Below are positions 15,070 to 24,394 of a DNA stretch of 64,000 nucleotides, one piece after another; position 1 is the stretch's first letter, and each line of letters starts with the position of its first letter. The notes below the pieces were generated by a model, which was not told the DNA's origin, ran no database searches, and saw only the letters and a program-made list of their open reading frames with translations. This stretch comes from DATAUK01 sp036268295 (GTDB lineage: Bacteria; Actinomycetota; Actinomycetes; JAFAQI01): the NCBI GenBank assembly GCA_036268295.1, contig DATAUK010000042.1:1-64000 (forward strand), given 5' to 3'. The position numbers and the translations under genes are program-made.

Positions 15070-15936
15070 TCATTTCGATCCCGAGAGCACCCGCAGCAGA
15101 CCTTCCTGGACCACCGAGACGACGTGGCGGCCATCGCGGGTGAACAGCCGCCCGATCGCCAGGCCACGCGCTCCCGAGGCGCTCGGCGACTGCTGGTCGT
15201 AGAGCAGCCAGTCATCAGCGCGGAACGGCCGATGAAACCACATCGCGTGGTCCAGGCTCGCCACCATCACGTTGCGGTTGTCGTCCCAGGTCAGGCCGTT
15301 GGCGAGCAGCACCGAGTCGAGCAGCGTCATGTCGCTGGCGTAGGTGACCGCACAGACGTGCAGCAGCGGGTCCTCGGGCATCTCGCCATTCGCCCGAATC
15401 CACACCTGCTGGGAGTTGCGCGGGGTGAGCGCCGCACTCGCGAGCCAGGGCGGGTCGTCGACGTACCGCAGGTCGATCGGCACCTGCCGCTCCCAGCGTT
15501 CCGAGGACGGGATGCCGGCCGCCTCGCGGCGCTGGTCCATCGTCATCAGTGTCTCCGGCGCCGGTGCGTCCGGCATCATGCCCTGGTGCTCGACGCCGGG
15601 CTCTTCAATCTGGAACGACGCCGAGAGATGAAAGATCGCCTTGCCGTGCTGCACCGCGACCACGCGGCGAGTGGTGAACGACCGGCCGTCGCGGATCCGG
15701 TCGACCTCATAGACGATCGGAATCGAGGGATCACCCGGGCGGAGGAAGTAGGCATGCAGCGAGTGCACGTGGCGCTCGACCGGCACGGTTCGACCAGCCG
15801 CGACGAGCGCCTGGCCGGCAACCTGTCCACCGAACACCCGCTGCACCGACTCATCCGGGCTGAGGCCACGGAAGATGTTCATCTCGAGCTGCTCGAGATC
15901 GAGAATCGTGAGCAGCGCGCTCAGTTCTTCAGCCAC
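15070..15936 (-). CDS. tesB: Acyl-CoA thioesterase II (TesB)
   Basis: A 288-residue double-hotdog thioesterase that hydrolyses medium- and long-chain acyl-CoAs. The first hotdog contains RVFGGQVAGQALVAAGRTV and HSLHAYFLRPGDP; the second contains SLDHAMWFHRPFRADDWLLYD. These are TesB signatures, and the length is normal for the family. The start is GTG 15936, 11 nt downstream of uvrD2 on the same strand, so it is likely co-transcribed with uvrD2. Downstream lies the whiB7 promoter. Confidence 0.93.
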   Translation of the reverse strand: MAEELSALLTILDLEQLEMNIFRGLSPDESVQRVFGGQVAGQALVAAGRTVPVERHVHSLHAYFLRPGDPSIPIVYEVDRIRDGRSFTTRRVVAVQHGKAIFHLSASFQIEEPGVEHQGMMPDAPAPETLMTMDQRREAAGIPSSERWERQVPIDLRYVDDPPWLASAALTPRNSQQVWIRANGEMPEDPLLHVCAVTYASDMTLLDSVLLANGLTWDDNRNVMVASLDHAMWFHRPFRADDWLLYDQQSPSASGARGLAIGRLFTRDGRHVVSVVQEGLLRVLSGSK

Positions 15937-15947
15937 GCCGCCGGACT

Positions 15948-17945
15948 TTATCCGCGCAGCAGGCTGAGCACTTCATCCGCGTACTGCTCCAGCTTCTTCG
16001 GCCCGACCCCAGGCACCGCCGCGAGCTCGCCGCGATCGGCCGGTGAGCGAGCGGCAATCTCCTCGATCGTCTTGTTGTCGAACACGACGTACGCCGGAAC
16101 CCCGTCGTCACGCGAACGTTGCAACCGCCAATCACGCAGCCGCTGCACGACCGGGTCGTCGGACAGCGCCCGCTTGGTCTTGGCCGGCCGCTCGGCAGCC
16201 GGCGTCGCCGGGCGGATGCCGTCGAGAAACCTCGACGGTTTGCGCGAGCGCCGGCCGCCCGCGGCGCGGGCCAACGCCCAGGACAGCGCGATGTGCCGGC
16301 GGGCCCTGGTCACGCCGACGTAGAGCAGCCGGCGTTCCTCCTCGACCTGCTCAGGTGTGGTCGCGTGCGTGATCGGCACCGTGCCGTCGACCAGGCCGAC
16401 CAGGAACACCGCGTCCCACTCGAGACCTTTGGCCGAATGAAGCGAGGCGAGCGTGACGCCCTCGACCGGCGGCGCATGTTGGGCGTCGGCGCGAGCCGCG
16501 AGTTCGGCGACGAAGTCCTCGATCCCGGCGGCGGGATCTGCCGCGGCGAACTCCTCCGCCAGCCCGACGATGGCGCGCAGCGACTCCCAACGCTCCCTCG
16601 CGGCGCCGGTCGCCCCAGGTGGCTCGGCGGTGAATCCGGCCGAAGACAGCACGTCAGTGACGGTCTCGACCAGGGTCACGGTGTCGTGGTCGGCGGCCGA
16701 GCGGGCCGCGCCGCGCAGATAGACCACTGCCTCGCGGACCTCGGGCCGCTCGAAGAACCGCTGGCCGCCGCGCAGCAGATATGGGATGCCGGCTTGGGTG
16801 AGCGCTGCCTCGTAGCTCTCGGACTGGGCGTTGACCCGAAACAGGATCGCCATCTCCCGATAGGCAACGCCTTGCTTGTGCAACCCGCCAGCTGCTGCGG
16901 CAACCGCGGCCGCCTCGGCCGGCTCGTCGTCGTAGGAGTCGAAGCTCGGGTCGGGACCGTCGCCGCCCTGCGCGTGCAACCGGGAGCCGGCGACGACCCG
17001 GTTGGCCAGCTGCACCACCTGGTTGGTCGAGCGATAGTCACGCATCAGCCGGACAACCGTCGCGCCCTCGAAGCGCTTGGCGAAATCGCGGAGATAGGAC
17101 GGCGAGGCGCCGCTGAACGAGTAGATCGTCTGGTTCGGGTCGCCGACGACACACAGGTCATCACGATCACCGAGCCAGGCGTCGAGCAACCGTTGCTGCA
17201 ACGGGCTGACGTCCTGATACTCGTCGACCGTGAAGTGGCGATAGCGCTCGTGGACCTCCGACGCGATCCGCTTGTCGGTCTCGATCGCGCCGGCCATCAG
17301 AAGCAACAGGTCCTCGAAGTCGAGCTGGCCACGCTCAGCATTGACCCCCTCATAGGCCGCGAACACCCGGCGTACGACGTCGAGCGCGAACGGCGGCACC
17401 CGGTTGGCGGCGAGCGCCCTGGCGGCGTAGTCGTCGGGCTCGACGAGGGCAGCCTTCGCCCACTCGATCTCCGAAGCGAGGTCGCGCTGCTCGGGGATCG
17501 ACACCGAGAGCCGGCACTTGCTCGCCGCGGCTCGGATCGCCCCGAGCTTGCTCTCGACCAGCGTCGGTCGCGGGCCGTCGGAGATGTGGGGCCAGAAGTA
17601 CTGCAGCTGACGCAGCGCCGCGGAGTGAAACGTCCTCGCCTGCACGCCTTCGACACCGAGCAGCCGAAGCCGCGACCGCAGCTCGCCGGCCGCCCGGGTG
17701 GTGAAGGTGACGGCGAGCACATGCTGCGGCGCGACCAGCCCGCCGTGAGTCTGGTAGGCGATCCGGTGGGTCACCGCCCGAGTCTTGCCGGTGCCGGCGC
17801 CGGCCAGGATGCACACCGGTCCTCGTGGCGCTTCGACCGCCTCGCGCTGCTCGGCATCGAGATCGGCGAGCACGCGTTCCATCGGCCCGCCGGTCGCGAG
17901 GCTGACCCCGGCCGAACCGGCGGGGTCGAGCACATCGGTGGGCAT
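15948..17945 (-). CDS. uvrD2: UvrD2-type DNA helicase with HRDC domain, lacking the tetracysteine linker
   Basis: A 665-residue superfamily 1A helicase. Walker A is AGAGTGKTRAVTHR near residue 50; motif II is FTVDEYQDVSPLQQR; VVRLMRDYRST is motif IV-like; LLYVGVTRARRH is motif VI. A C-terminal HRDC domain covers about the last 75 residues (PAYVVFDNKTIEEIAARSP and GVGPKKLEQYADEVL). M. tuberculosis UvrD2 carries a CxxC...CxxC linker between the helicase core and HRDC; here the linker (residues about 555-600) has no cysteine. ATG 17945 follows GAGG at good spacing; an internal ATG at 17883 is an alternative. It is divergent from mycoredoxin. Confidence 0.93.
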   Translation of the reverse strand: MPTDVLDPAGSAGVSLATGGPMERVLADLDAEQREAVEAPRGPVCILAGAGTGKTRAVTHRIAYQTHGGLVAPQHVLAVTFTTRAAGELRSRLRLLGVEGVQARTFHSAALRQLQYFWPHISDGPRPTLVESKLGAIRAAASKCRLSVSIPEQRDLASEIEWAKAALVEPDDYAARALAANRVPPFALDVVRRVFAAYEGVNAERGQLDFEDLLLLMAGAIETDKRIASEVHERYRHFTVDEYQDVSPLQQRLLDAWLGDRDDLCVVGDPNQTIYSFSGASPSYLRDFAKRFEGATVVRLMRDYRSTNQVVQLANRVVAGSRLHAQGGDGPDPSFDSYDDEPAEAAAVAAAAGGLHKQGVAYREMAILFRVNAQSESYEAALTQAGIPYLLRGGQRFFERPEVREAVVYLRGAARSAADHDTVTLVETVTDVLSSAGFTAEPPGATGAARERWESLRAIVGLAEEFAAADPAAGIEDFVAELAARADAQHAPPVEGVTLASLHSAKGLEWDAVFLVGLVDGTVPITHATTPEQVEEERRLLYVGVTRARRHIALSWALARAAGGRRSRKPSRFLDGIRPATPAAERPAKTKRALSDDPVVQRLRDWRLQRSRDDGVPAYVVFDNKTIEEIAARSPADRGELAAVPGVGPKKLEQYADEVLSLLRG

Positions 17946-18049
17946 CAGTGCATCCTCGCAGCCGCCGCCGACGGTTTTGTCCGCGGCCGGGAAGGTGTGG
18001 GCAGCCAGTGGCGTTGTGGATGGCAGACCCGACACGAACAAGGAGAGTC

Positions 18050-18289
18050 ATGACCGGCCGGCTCACGATGTACACCACGACGTGGTGCAGCTACTGCGTT
18101 CGCCTCAAGCGAGGGCTCGAGGGTGCCGGCGTGGAGTTCGACGAAGTCAACATCGAAACCGATCCGGCGGCTGCCGACTTCGTGCTCAGCGTGAACGGCG
18201 GCAACGCCACCGTGCCGACCCTCGTGCTCGCCGACGGCCAGGTCATGACCAACCCGCCGCTCGCAGCGCTGCTCGCCGCCGTCAGCTGA
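18050..18289 (+). CDS. mrx1: Mycoredoxin-like glutaredoxin
   Basis: A 79-residue thioredoxin-fold protein with the active site TTWCSYCVRL near residues 10-18 and cis-Pro region ATVPTLVLADG. Mycoredoxins reduce mycothiol-mixed disulfides; the partner site CGYC in mycobacteria is CSYC here. A good AAGGAG ribosome site precedes ATG 18050. It is divergent from uvrD2, as in mycobacteria. It supports a mycothiol-based redox system in the organism. Confidence 0.88.
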   Translation: MTGRLTMYTTTWCSYCVRLKRGLEGAGVEFDEVNIETDPAAADFVLSVNGGNATVPTLVLADGQVMTNPPLAALLAAVS

Positions 18290-18423
18290 GGGCTGCCTCG
18301 AGCACCGTACGGCGCAGATCGGCCACTACAGCATCAACGACGGCGGCGGCCTCAACCAGGCAAAAGCCATTGCGACAACGCGTTCGCGCGCGCTGAGGCA
18401 AGCGCGCTCGGTTCGGGCGCGGC
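18290..18423. other. Intergenic stretch between convergent genes
   Basis: This stretch separates the convergent mycoredoxin and FG-GAP genes. I see no strong hairpin or known site. A short open stretch on the plus strand (AQIGHYSINDGGGLNQAKAI) has no start codon or ribosome site and is not called. Confidence 0.3.
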
Positions 18424-20385
18424 TCAGGCTAGGCAGAAGTGCACCGGCCGCTTGCCGACATGGCGGTGGCCGCCGCGGAGCTCAGTTCGGCTCGCCGTCA
18501 CGGTCCACAACGGCTGGGAGTTCGCGTCGAGCAGCCCGACCAAGGCACGCGTCTTGTTAGTCGCGCTGACGACCAGATCGCTGCAAGAGTGCCCGCTGAC
18601 CCGTACGCCGTACGCCAACTGGCGCTTCAGGCCGGTCGAACCGACGAGCCGGCGAGCGTAGAACCGGTTGCCGGTGGCACCGTCGTACGCCGACAGCTCA
18701 AGCCCACTGCCCCGAGGCTCAAAGGTGACGAGGTCGACACCGCTGCCTCGTTGCAGGCTGCCCGCTGTCGCGACGCCAGCCGGCTCGTGGATCAACCGTC
18801 CGTCCCGCCCGGACAGTACGCCGTGCACCCGGGCCATGTGGTGGCCGGACTTTGCCGTCAGGCCGACGACCAGATCGTTCGAGCCGTCCGGCTGGACGTC
18901 GCGGATCGGCTGGATCAGGATCGCGAACGACGACGAGGAGAATCCCGATGGCGAGGTCGCGACCTTGATGGTTGCGGCCATCGCTCGGTGATAGACCACG
19001 TCGCCATTGCGCTCCCGCGCGCTGAAGGCAGCCCGCACCGTCTCCGACTTCGAATCGCCGCGCTCGCCTGTCCGATCGATCAGTCCGACCGCCGGCACCC
19101 GCTTCGGGCCGGCCTTTCCGAGTCGGAAGCCGCACTGCGCCGGGACCGTCCACATCAGCCGTCCGTTGACGCCGTTGATGAGTGACACGGTCGAGTGCGC
19201 TCCGCCGAACTCAGCGTCGTTCGAGACGACGAGGTCCGGAGCGGCCGAGCCGCCCAGGTGACCGACCGAAGTGATCTGGCCATCCCCACCGACTGGTACG
19301 CCGGACGACGCCCAGATCCGCGCTCCGGTATCGCCACGTTCGGTCACGATCCGACCGTTGGTGCCGGGGTCGATGACGGCCAGGTCGTCGAGCCGGTCGC
19401 GGTTGAGGCTTGGCACCGGCACGACTTCGGGCGCTGCGACGCGGGATCTCGCCACCGGACCGCGGGCTTCGACGACACCCGTCCTCGCCGAGATGATCTC
19501 GGCTTGGTCGCTCCCATTCTCCGAGCCGTCCAACTTGCCGGTCACGTTGATGACGTCGACCAGAAGGTCGTGGCCCCGGCGCGCAACATCGTGGATGTCG
19601 CCGATCACCACCGGGAAGTTGGTCAGCGTCTCAGTGTCGCCCTGGACACGAAGCTGACCGGTCAGCTTGGTGGTCCACAGCGGTGCACCGCTGCCGCTGA
19701 GCGCGCGGACCGTGAGGGTATCCAATGTCGTACCGGTTTCGGTGAACGGTTCGGACTGGTCGACCAACAAGACGCCCGGCCGATTGGCTGGTCCGACGCG
19801 GTCGACGTCCGGGAACGGGATCGACAGGCTGTACTTCGTGCCGAGCATGACCCGCGACCACAGCGCCGCGCCGGTGCGCGCGGAGCGAGCAGTGACCCCA
19901 GCGTCGATAACGCCGTGCGAGACGCCCAGCCGGTAGTCCAGGACATCCGGTCCGTCATTGCGATTCAGATCACCGGCAGGCAACAGAGCGGTGAGCTCGG
20001 TGTGAGCCGACACCGCGGCAGCTGCCGCATCTGGTGCCGGCCCGGTCGACGCGCTCCCCGATCCGCCACTCTCGTCGACCAGGCACTGCGGGCTCAGCCC
20101 CTCCAGCTCCCCCAAAGTCGGGGCGCCGCCGTGATCGACCGCGGGGAGCTGCGCCGCGAGCAAAGCGCGGTCGGCCTGGCGCGGCGATCGAGCCGCCAGC
20201 ATTGCCGCGGACATGGCCGCCGACTCGGCCGCCGCCACACCAGCAGGGCTCAGCCGGATGCCGGAGGCGGCCGGCTGGGGGCGTGCCCCGCCGTCGACAG
20301 CGAGTGCCTGGCCGCCGGTCGAGGCGAGGACGGCGACGGCCACGGCGATGACCAGGTGTCGGTTACGGCGCATGGCCGGCATCAT
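18424..20385 (-). CDS. Exported FG-GAP/VCBS-repeat-like protein
   Basis: A 653-residue exported protein. The signal peptide is RRNRHLVIAVAVAVLASTGGQALA. The rest contains repeated blade-like units with degenerate calcium loops: GDLNRNDGPDVLDY, SLNRDRLDDLAVID, GHLGGSAAPDLVVSND, VQPDGSNDLVVGLTA and SGHSCSDLVVSAT, resembling integrin-type beta-propeller repeats. ATG 20385 overlaps the stop of the upstream hydrolase as ATGA, so translation is coupled. Starts at 20382 or 20373 are also possible. Ligand and role are unknown. Confidence 0.75.
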   Translation of the reverse strand: MMPAMRRNRHLVIAVAVAVLASTGGQALAVDGGARPQPAASGIRLSPAGVAAAESAAMSAAMLAARSPRQADRALLAAQLPAVDHGGAPTLGELEGLSPQCLVDESGGSGSASTGPAPDAAAAAVSAHTELTALLPAGDLNRNDGPDVLDYRLGVSHGVIDAGVTARSARTGAALWSRVMLGTKYSLSIPFPDVDRVGPANRPGVLLVDQSEPFTETGTTLDTLTVRALSGSGAPLWTTKLTGQLRVQGDTETLTNFPVVIGDIHDVARRGHDLLVDVINVTGKLDGSENGSDQAEIISARTGVVEARGPVARSRVAAPEVVPVPSLNRDRLDDLAVIDPGTNGRIVTERGDTGARIWASSGVPVGGDGQITSVGHLGGSAAPDLVVSNDAEFGGAHSTVSLINGVNGRLMWTVPAQCGFRLGKAGPKRVPAVGLIDRTGERGDSKSETVRAAFSARERNGDVVYHRAMAATIKVATSPSGFSSSSFAILIQPIRDVQPDGSNDLVVGLTAKSGHHMARVHGVLSGRDGRLIHEPAGVATAGSLQRGSGVDLVTFEPRGSGLELSAYDGATGNRFYARRLVGSTGLKRQLAYGVRVSGHSCSDLVVSATNKTRALVGLLDANSQPLWTVTASRTELRGGHRHVGKRPVHFCLA

Positions 20386-21218
20386 GTCCCAAAGCCACCG
20401 CCTGGGTCGGCCGATGCCAGAAACTGGTTCACAACCGTGACGGTGTGCTCGGGCTGATCGGTCCAGAACAGGTGCCCGGCACCGGCCATCCAATCCAGTC
20501 GTGCGCCGGGAATCGCAGCCGCGATCAGCTCGGCGTTCCCCGGCCGCACCAGCTTGTCGGCGGTGCCGTGGATCACCAGGGTGCGCGCGGTGATCTCCGG
20601 CAGCCGGTCGAGCATGCCGCGGTGCTGTCGCATCGCGTCGAGCTGACCCCAGTACGCCGTCGCCCGAAGGGCATAGCGCACCCGGGCAGCGATGTCGCCG
20701 TCGATGTCATCGCGCGATGTGGTCTCGGAGTAGAGAAATGGGATCGACGCCTCGATCACCTCTCTTGCCGACCGCGGTGTGCGGTCCATCAGCATGGTGG
20801 CGGCCGCCGAGTCCATCCGCACCGCGTCCTGACCACCCGGGTGGGTGCAGCCGAGGATCAACGCGCCGACCCGGTCGGGATGCCGCCAAGCGAGCTCTTG
20901 CGCGATCAGCCCGCCCATCGACACGCCGAAGACATGGGCGCGCTGCACCCCGGCGGCGTCGAGGACGTTGACGACGTCGTCGGCCATCTCCTCGATCGTC
21001 CACGGCGTCGGCGGGACGCTGCTGCGCCCGACGCCGCGGTTGTCGAAGCGGACCGTGCGCCGTGGTTCCGACAGGCCCGCCAGAACCCGAAACCACAGGT
21101 CGGCGGTGTAGCCGAGGCCTTGGATCAGCAACAACGGCGGAGTGCCCTCGCCCTGCCCGGTGAACCACAACGTCACGTCGTCGTTGGTGGTCACTGACAC
21201 GCCTCGATCGTCTCTCAC
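20382..21218 (-). CDS. Alpha/beta hydrolase
   Basis: A 278-residue hydrolase. The oxyanion region is LLIQGLGYTADLW, the nucleophile elbow is VFGVSMGGLIAQEL, the acid is near VIHGTADKLVRPGN and the catalytic His is in AGAGHLFWTDQ. This pattern fits esterases or dehalogenase-like hydrolases. The GTG start at 21218 is preceded by GAAGG. It is divergent, 15 nt apart, from the TIGR03084 gene, and its stop overlaps the FG-GAP gene start. Substrate unknown. Confidence 0.88.
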   Translation of the reverse strand: MRDDRGVSVTTNDDVTLWFTGQGEGTPPLLLIQGLGYTADLWFRVLAGLSEPRRTVRFDNRGVGRSSVPPTPWTIEEMADDVVNVLDAAGVQRAHVFGVSMGGLIAQELAWRHPDRVGALILGCTHPGGQDAVRMDSAAATMLMDRTPRSAREVIEASIPFLYSETTSRDDIDGDIAARVRYALRATAYWGQLDAMRQHRGMLDRLPEITARTLVIHGTADKLVRPGNAELIAAAIPGARLDWMAGAGHLFWTDQPEHTVTVVNQFLASADPGGGFGT

Positions 21219-21233
21219 TGCTACCTTCCGGCG

Positions 21234-22037
21234 ATGGCGAGTGCCCTTGAAGCGCTAGTGGCGGACCTACAGGACGAGTCCGACGAGCTCAGCGGGATCC
21301 TCGCCGGCGCCGGACCAGCCACCTTGGCGACCGCGACGCCAGCCGCGAACTGGACGGTCGCCGACACCGTCGGACACCTTTGGTTCTTCGACCGCGAAGG
21401 ACGCCGCGCCCTACAGGATCCGGACGGTTTCGTTGCCGGGATCGCAGACCTGCTCGCCGATCCTGAGGCTTTCATGGCGGGTCACCTCACCGAGATCCGT
21501 CGGCTCGGCGAGTCGGTAGTGCCGGCTTGGCAAGAGGAGCGGCGGCTGATCACCTCCGCACTTCGCCGGACCGATCCGGCGATGCGGGTTCCGTGGTACG
21601 GCCCGCCGATGTCGCCGATGTCGTTCGCGACCGCGCGACTGATGGAGACCTGGGCACACGGCCAGGACATCGTCGACGCGCTTGGCGTGACCAGGCAGCC
21701 GACCGACCGGCTCCGCCACGTCGCCCATCTCGGCGTCCGCACCCGGGAGTTCTCCTACGCCGTGAAGGGCCTCATCGCCCCCGACGTACCCGTGTTCGTC
21801 TCGTTGATCGGACCCGGTGGCGACGAGTGGACCTGGGGCGAGCCCGATTCGCCGGAGCGGGTCACCGGACCGGCTCTGGACTTCTGCCTGCTGGTCACGC
21901 AGCGCCGGCTGCCCGACGATCTCGGGCTGACCGTGACCGGCGACGCTGCAGCCGAATGGCTGTCGCTGGCACAAGCCTTCGCCGGCGGTCCGTCAACGAC
22001 CGACGGGAATCGGTCGGGACTAGAGCGCCGGGGCTAG
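21234..22037 (+). CDS. TIGR03084-family DinB-like metal-binding protein
   Basis: A 267-residue protein of the TIGR03084 type. The N-terminal DinB/maleylpyruvate-isomerase-like four-helix bundle shows WTVADTVGHLWFFD and ETWAHGQDIVDALG, with His residues placed as in the metal site of mycothiol-dependent enzymes. The C-terminal half carries PVFVSLIGPGGDEWTWGEPD. Members are proposed to be mycothiol-related; no substrate is known. It overlaps the convergent MFS gene by 18 nt. Confidence 0.82.
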   Translation: MASALEALVADLQDESDELSGILAGAGPATLATATPAANWTVADTVGHLWFFDREGRRALQDPDGFVAGIADLLADPEAFMAGHLTEIRRLGESVVPAWQEERRLITSALRRTDPAMRVPWYGPPMSPMSFATARLMETWAHGQDIVDALGVTRQPTDRLRHVAHLGVRTREFSYAVKGLIAPDVPVFVSLIGPGGDEWTWGEPDSPERVTGPALDFCLLVTQRRLPDDLGLTVTGDAAAEWLSLAQAFAGGPSTTDGNRSGLERRG

Positions 22038-23507
22038 GTCCTCCTGCCGGTTCGCGTCGACCTTGGCCGGTCGCTTCTTCATCGTCGATGCCGCGTCGGC
22101 GTCATCGATCGTGAAGGCGAAGCTCGCCGCCAGCAGCGCGATCAGCGCCGCGGTCAGGAACGCCCAATGGAACGCGGCCAGGTTTGCCGCCTGGTGTCCG
22201 TCGACGGCGTGACTCACCCCTACCGCGGAGATCACCGTGGTCAGCAACGCGACGCCGAGCGCGCTCCCGACCTGGCGCGCGCTGTTGAACAGCGTGGAGG
22301 CGCGCCCCATCCCCGACGGCTTGATCGTGGCGAACGCGGCCGCCTGCGACGGCACGAAGACGTGGGAGATCGAAAGGCCGAGCGCGAACATCAACGCCCG
22401 GATAACCCACAAGCTGGTCGAGAAACCGACCAACCCGAAGGAGCCGATCACAAGTGCCACCGCGATCAGACCTGACGTCATCAGCCGCCGCGGACCGAAG
22501 TTGGCGTAGAGCCGGGTCGCGAACTGCGCGCCGATCATCACGCCGAGCGCCTCCGGAAACGTGCTCAACCCCGAGCCGAGAGCGGATAGCCCGAGCCCGT
22601 CCTGGAAGAACAGCGCGGCGAGGTAGAGGGTGCCGAGAAAGCCGGCCGTCATCACGAAGATCACGATCGTCGTCGTACGGAACAACTTGTTCTTTATCAG
22701 CCGGAAGTCGATCATCGGGTCGGTGACTCGCAGCTCGTAAACCACGAGCGCGGCAAGAAGGACAGCCCCGAGGATTCCGGTCGCAATGATCAGCGGGGTC
22801 GACCAGCCACGGCTCGGGCCTTCGGACAGCGCATACATCAGCCCCGGCAGGCCGGTGCCGGCAAGCAGGAAGCCGCCGCGGTCGAACCGGCCCGGCTCGG
22901 GCTCGCGGTTCTCGTGCAGGAACAGCGCGCCGAACACCACGGCGGCAAGGCCGATCGGCACGTTGACGTAGAAGACCCAGCGCCACGACACGTCGGTCAC
23001 GAGCAAACCGCCGACCACGGGACCGAGCGCCGGCGCGAAAGCGGTTGGCACCACAAGGATCCGGGAGGCCCGCACCCGCTCGGCCGGCGGGAACGTGCGG
23101 AACAGCATCGCCATCCCGACCGGTGTCAGCATGCCGCCGCCGACACCCTGCAGGATCCGGAAGATGACCAGCTGGGTCAGGCTCTGCGACAGCCCGCACA
23201 ACGCCGAGGCGGCGGTGAAGATCAGCAGCGCAGTCAGCATGACACGCTTCATCCCGAACCGATCGCCGAGCCACCCCGATACCGGGATGAAGACGGCAAG
23301 GCTGACCAGGAACCCGACGACGACACTGTCGATGTGCTCGGGATTGACATTGAAGTCACGGGCCAGCTGCGGCAGCGCAACGTTGACGATCGTGATGTCC
23401 ATGATCGTCATGAACATCGCGAGAACGAAGACGATGCTGACCGAGATCTTCGGGTTCAGGCGGTCGGCAAACACAACAGGTGCAAACAGTACGCCGGACC
23501 CTGGCAT
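22020..23507 (-). CDS. DHA2-family MFS drug efflux transporter
   Basis: A 495-residue 14-TM transporter of the EmrB/QacA type. Characteristic motifs are MDITIVNVALPQLARDF in TM1, GWLGDRFGMKRVML after TM2, and the antiporter motif C region ALGPVVGGLLVTD in TM5. It lies 7 nt downstream of nudC on the same strand, so it is likely in the adnAB-nudC transcription unit. The ATG at 23507 has no strong ribosome site. Such pumps export drugs and dyes by proton antiport; substrates are not readable. Confidence 0.9.
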   Translation of the reverse strand: MPGSGVLFAPVVFADRLNPKISVSIVFVLAMFMTIMDITIVNVALPQLARDFNVNPEHIDSVVVGFLVSLAVFIPVSGWLGDRFGMKRVMLTALLIFTAASALCGLSQSLTQLVIFRILQGVGGGMLTPVGMAMLFRTFPPAERVRASRILVVPTAFAPALGPVVGGLLVTDVSWRWVFYVNVPIGLAAVVFGALFLHENREPEPGRFDRGGFLLAGTGLPGLMYALSEGPSRGWSTPLIIATGILGAVLLAALVVYELRVTDPMIDFRLIKNKLFRTTTIVIFVMTAGFLGTLYLAALFFQDGLGLSALGSGLSTFPEALGVMIGAQFATRLYANFGPRRLMTSGLIAVALVIGSFGLVGFSTSLWVIRALMFALGLSISHVFVPSQAAAFATIKPSGMGRASTLFNSARQVGSALGVALLTTVISAVGVSHAVDGHQAANLAAFHWAFLTAALIALLAASFAFTIDDADAASTMKKRPAKVDANRQEDLAPAL

Positions 23508-23514
23508 TCCATGA

Positions 23515-24372
23515 TCAGAGGCGCTCGAGCCATCCGGTGATCAGCCAGTGCGCGATCGACGCCGACGGCGGAAGTGCGCCGTGGCTCTCGCGCAGCTCGT
23601 CGCGGGTGAACCACCGCACGTCCTCGAGTTCGTCGTCGAGGGTTTCGACGGTGCCACCGACGACCCGCGCCTCGTAGCCGAGCATCAGCGACGCCGGGAA
23701 CGGCCACGGCTGGCTGGCTCGATACGTCAGGTCGTCGATGAGGACACCGGTCTCCTCCCGGACCTCCCGATGCACGCACTGCTCGGCTGACTCCCCGGCC
23801 TCCACGAAACCCGCGATGGTCGAGTAGCGGCCGACCGGCCAGCTCGGCTGACGTCCGAGCAGCGCCCGGTCGCCGCCGTCGTGCAACAAGACGATCACCG
23901 CCGGATCGGTTCGCGGGAAGTGCTGCGAGTCATCGACATCGCAATGCCGCGACCAGCCGGCCTGGGTGACCGTCGTCGGGGCCCCGCACCGCGGGCAGCG
24001 GGTGTGGTTAGCGTGCCAGTTGCTCAGTGCGATCAGCGTGACGAGCAACCCGGCGTCACGATCGCCGAGCGCGGCACCGACCTCACGCAGTCCCATCGGC
24101 CGGCTGCCCAGCTTTTTGGGTAGCTCACCCACCATCCCCCAGTACGCCGTACCGTCCTCATCCACACCGAGCAGCAAGCGGAGCCGGTCCGCAGCCGCCG
24201 CCGCGGAGTCGGTGAAGACCAGCGTGGGCCCGTCGTCGCCGACGCTCGCGCGGCCATCGGGATCTACGGTCAGCAATCGTCCCGACGTCCACGCCTCAGC
24301 GAGCCAGCCCCGGTCATCGCGTTTGGCGGCCCCGCGATCGACGACGGTGCGGGACAACGTTGGGACGCTCAC
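23515..24372 (-). CDS. nudC: NAD(H)/NAD-cap pyrophosphatase NudC-like Nudix enzyme
   Basis: A 285-residue Nudix hydrolase. The NudC signature SQPWPFPASLMLGY follows the Nudix box GFVEAGESAEQCVHREVREETG. A zinc-ribbon region is present, but only one CxxC (RCPRCGAP) is kept; the second pair seems reduced to a single Cys (SRHCDVDD). NudC hydrolyses NADH and decaps NAD-RNA. GTG 24372 lies 22 nt after adnB. The position next to adnB/adnA matches mycobacteria. Confidence 0.9.
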   Translation of the reverse strand: MSVPTLSRTVVDRGAAKRDDRGWLAEAWTSGRLLTVDPDGRASVGDDGPTLVFTDSAAAAADRLRLLLGVDEDGTAYWGMVGELPKKLGSRPMGLREVGAALGDRDAGLLVTLIALSNWHANHTRCPRCGAPTTVTQAGWSRHCDVDDSQHFPRTDPAVIVLLHDGGDRALLGRQPSWPVGRYSTIAGFVEAGESAEQCVHREVREETGVLIDDLTYRASQPWPFPASLMLGYEARVVGGTVETLDDELEDVRWFTRDELRESHGALPPSASIAHWLITGWLERL

Positions 24373-24394
24373 CGACCAACCCTAGTGCCGCCGG

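Noticed and set aside
16119..18053. Long plus-strand frame opposite uvrD2
   Set aside because: Antisense shadow with no recognisable domain or ribosome site.
18290..18423. Short open stretch containing AQIGHYSINDGGGLN between convergent genes
   Set aside because: No start codon, ribosome site or family; could be a gene remnant but unsupported.
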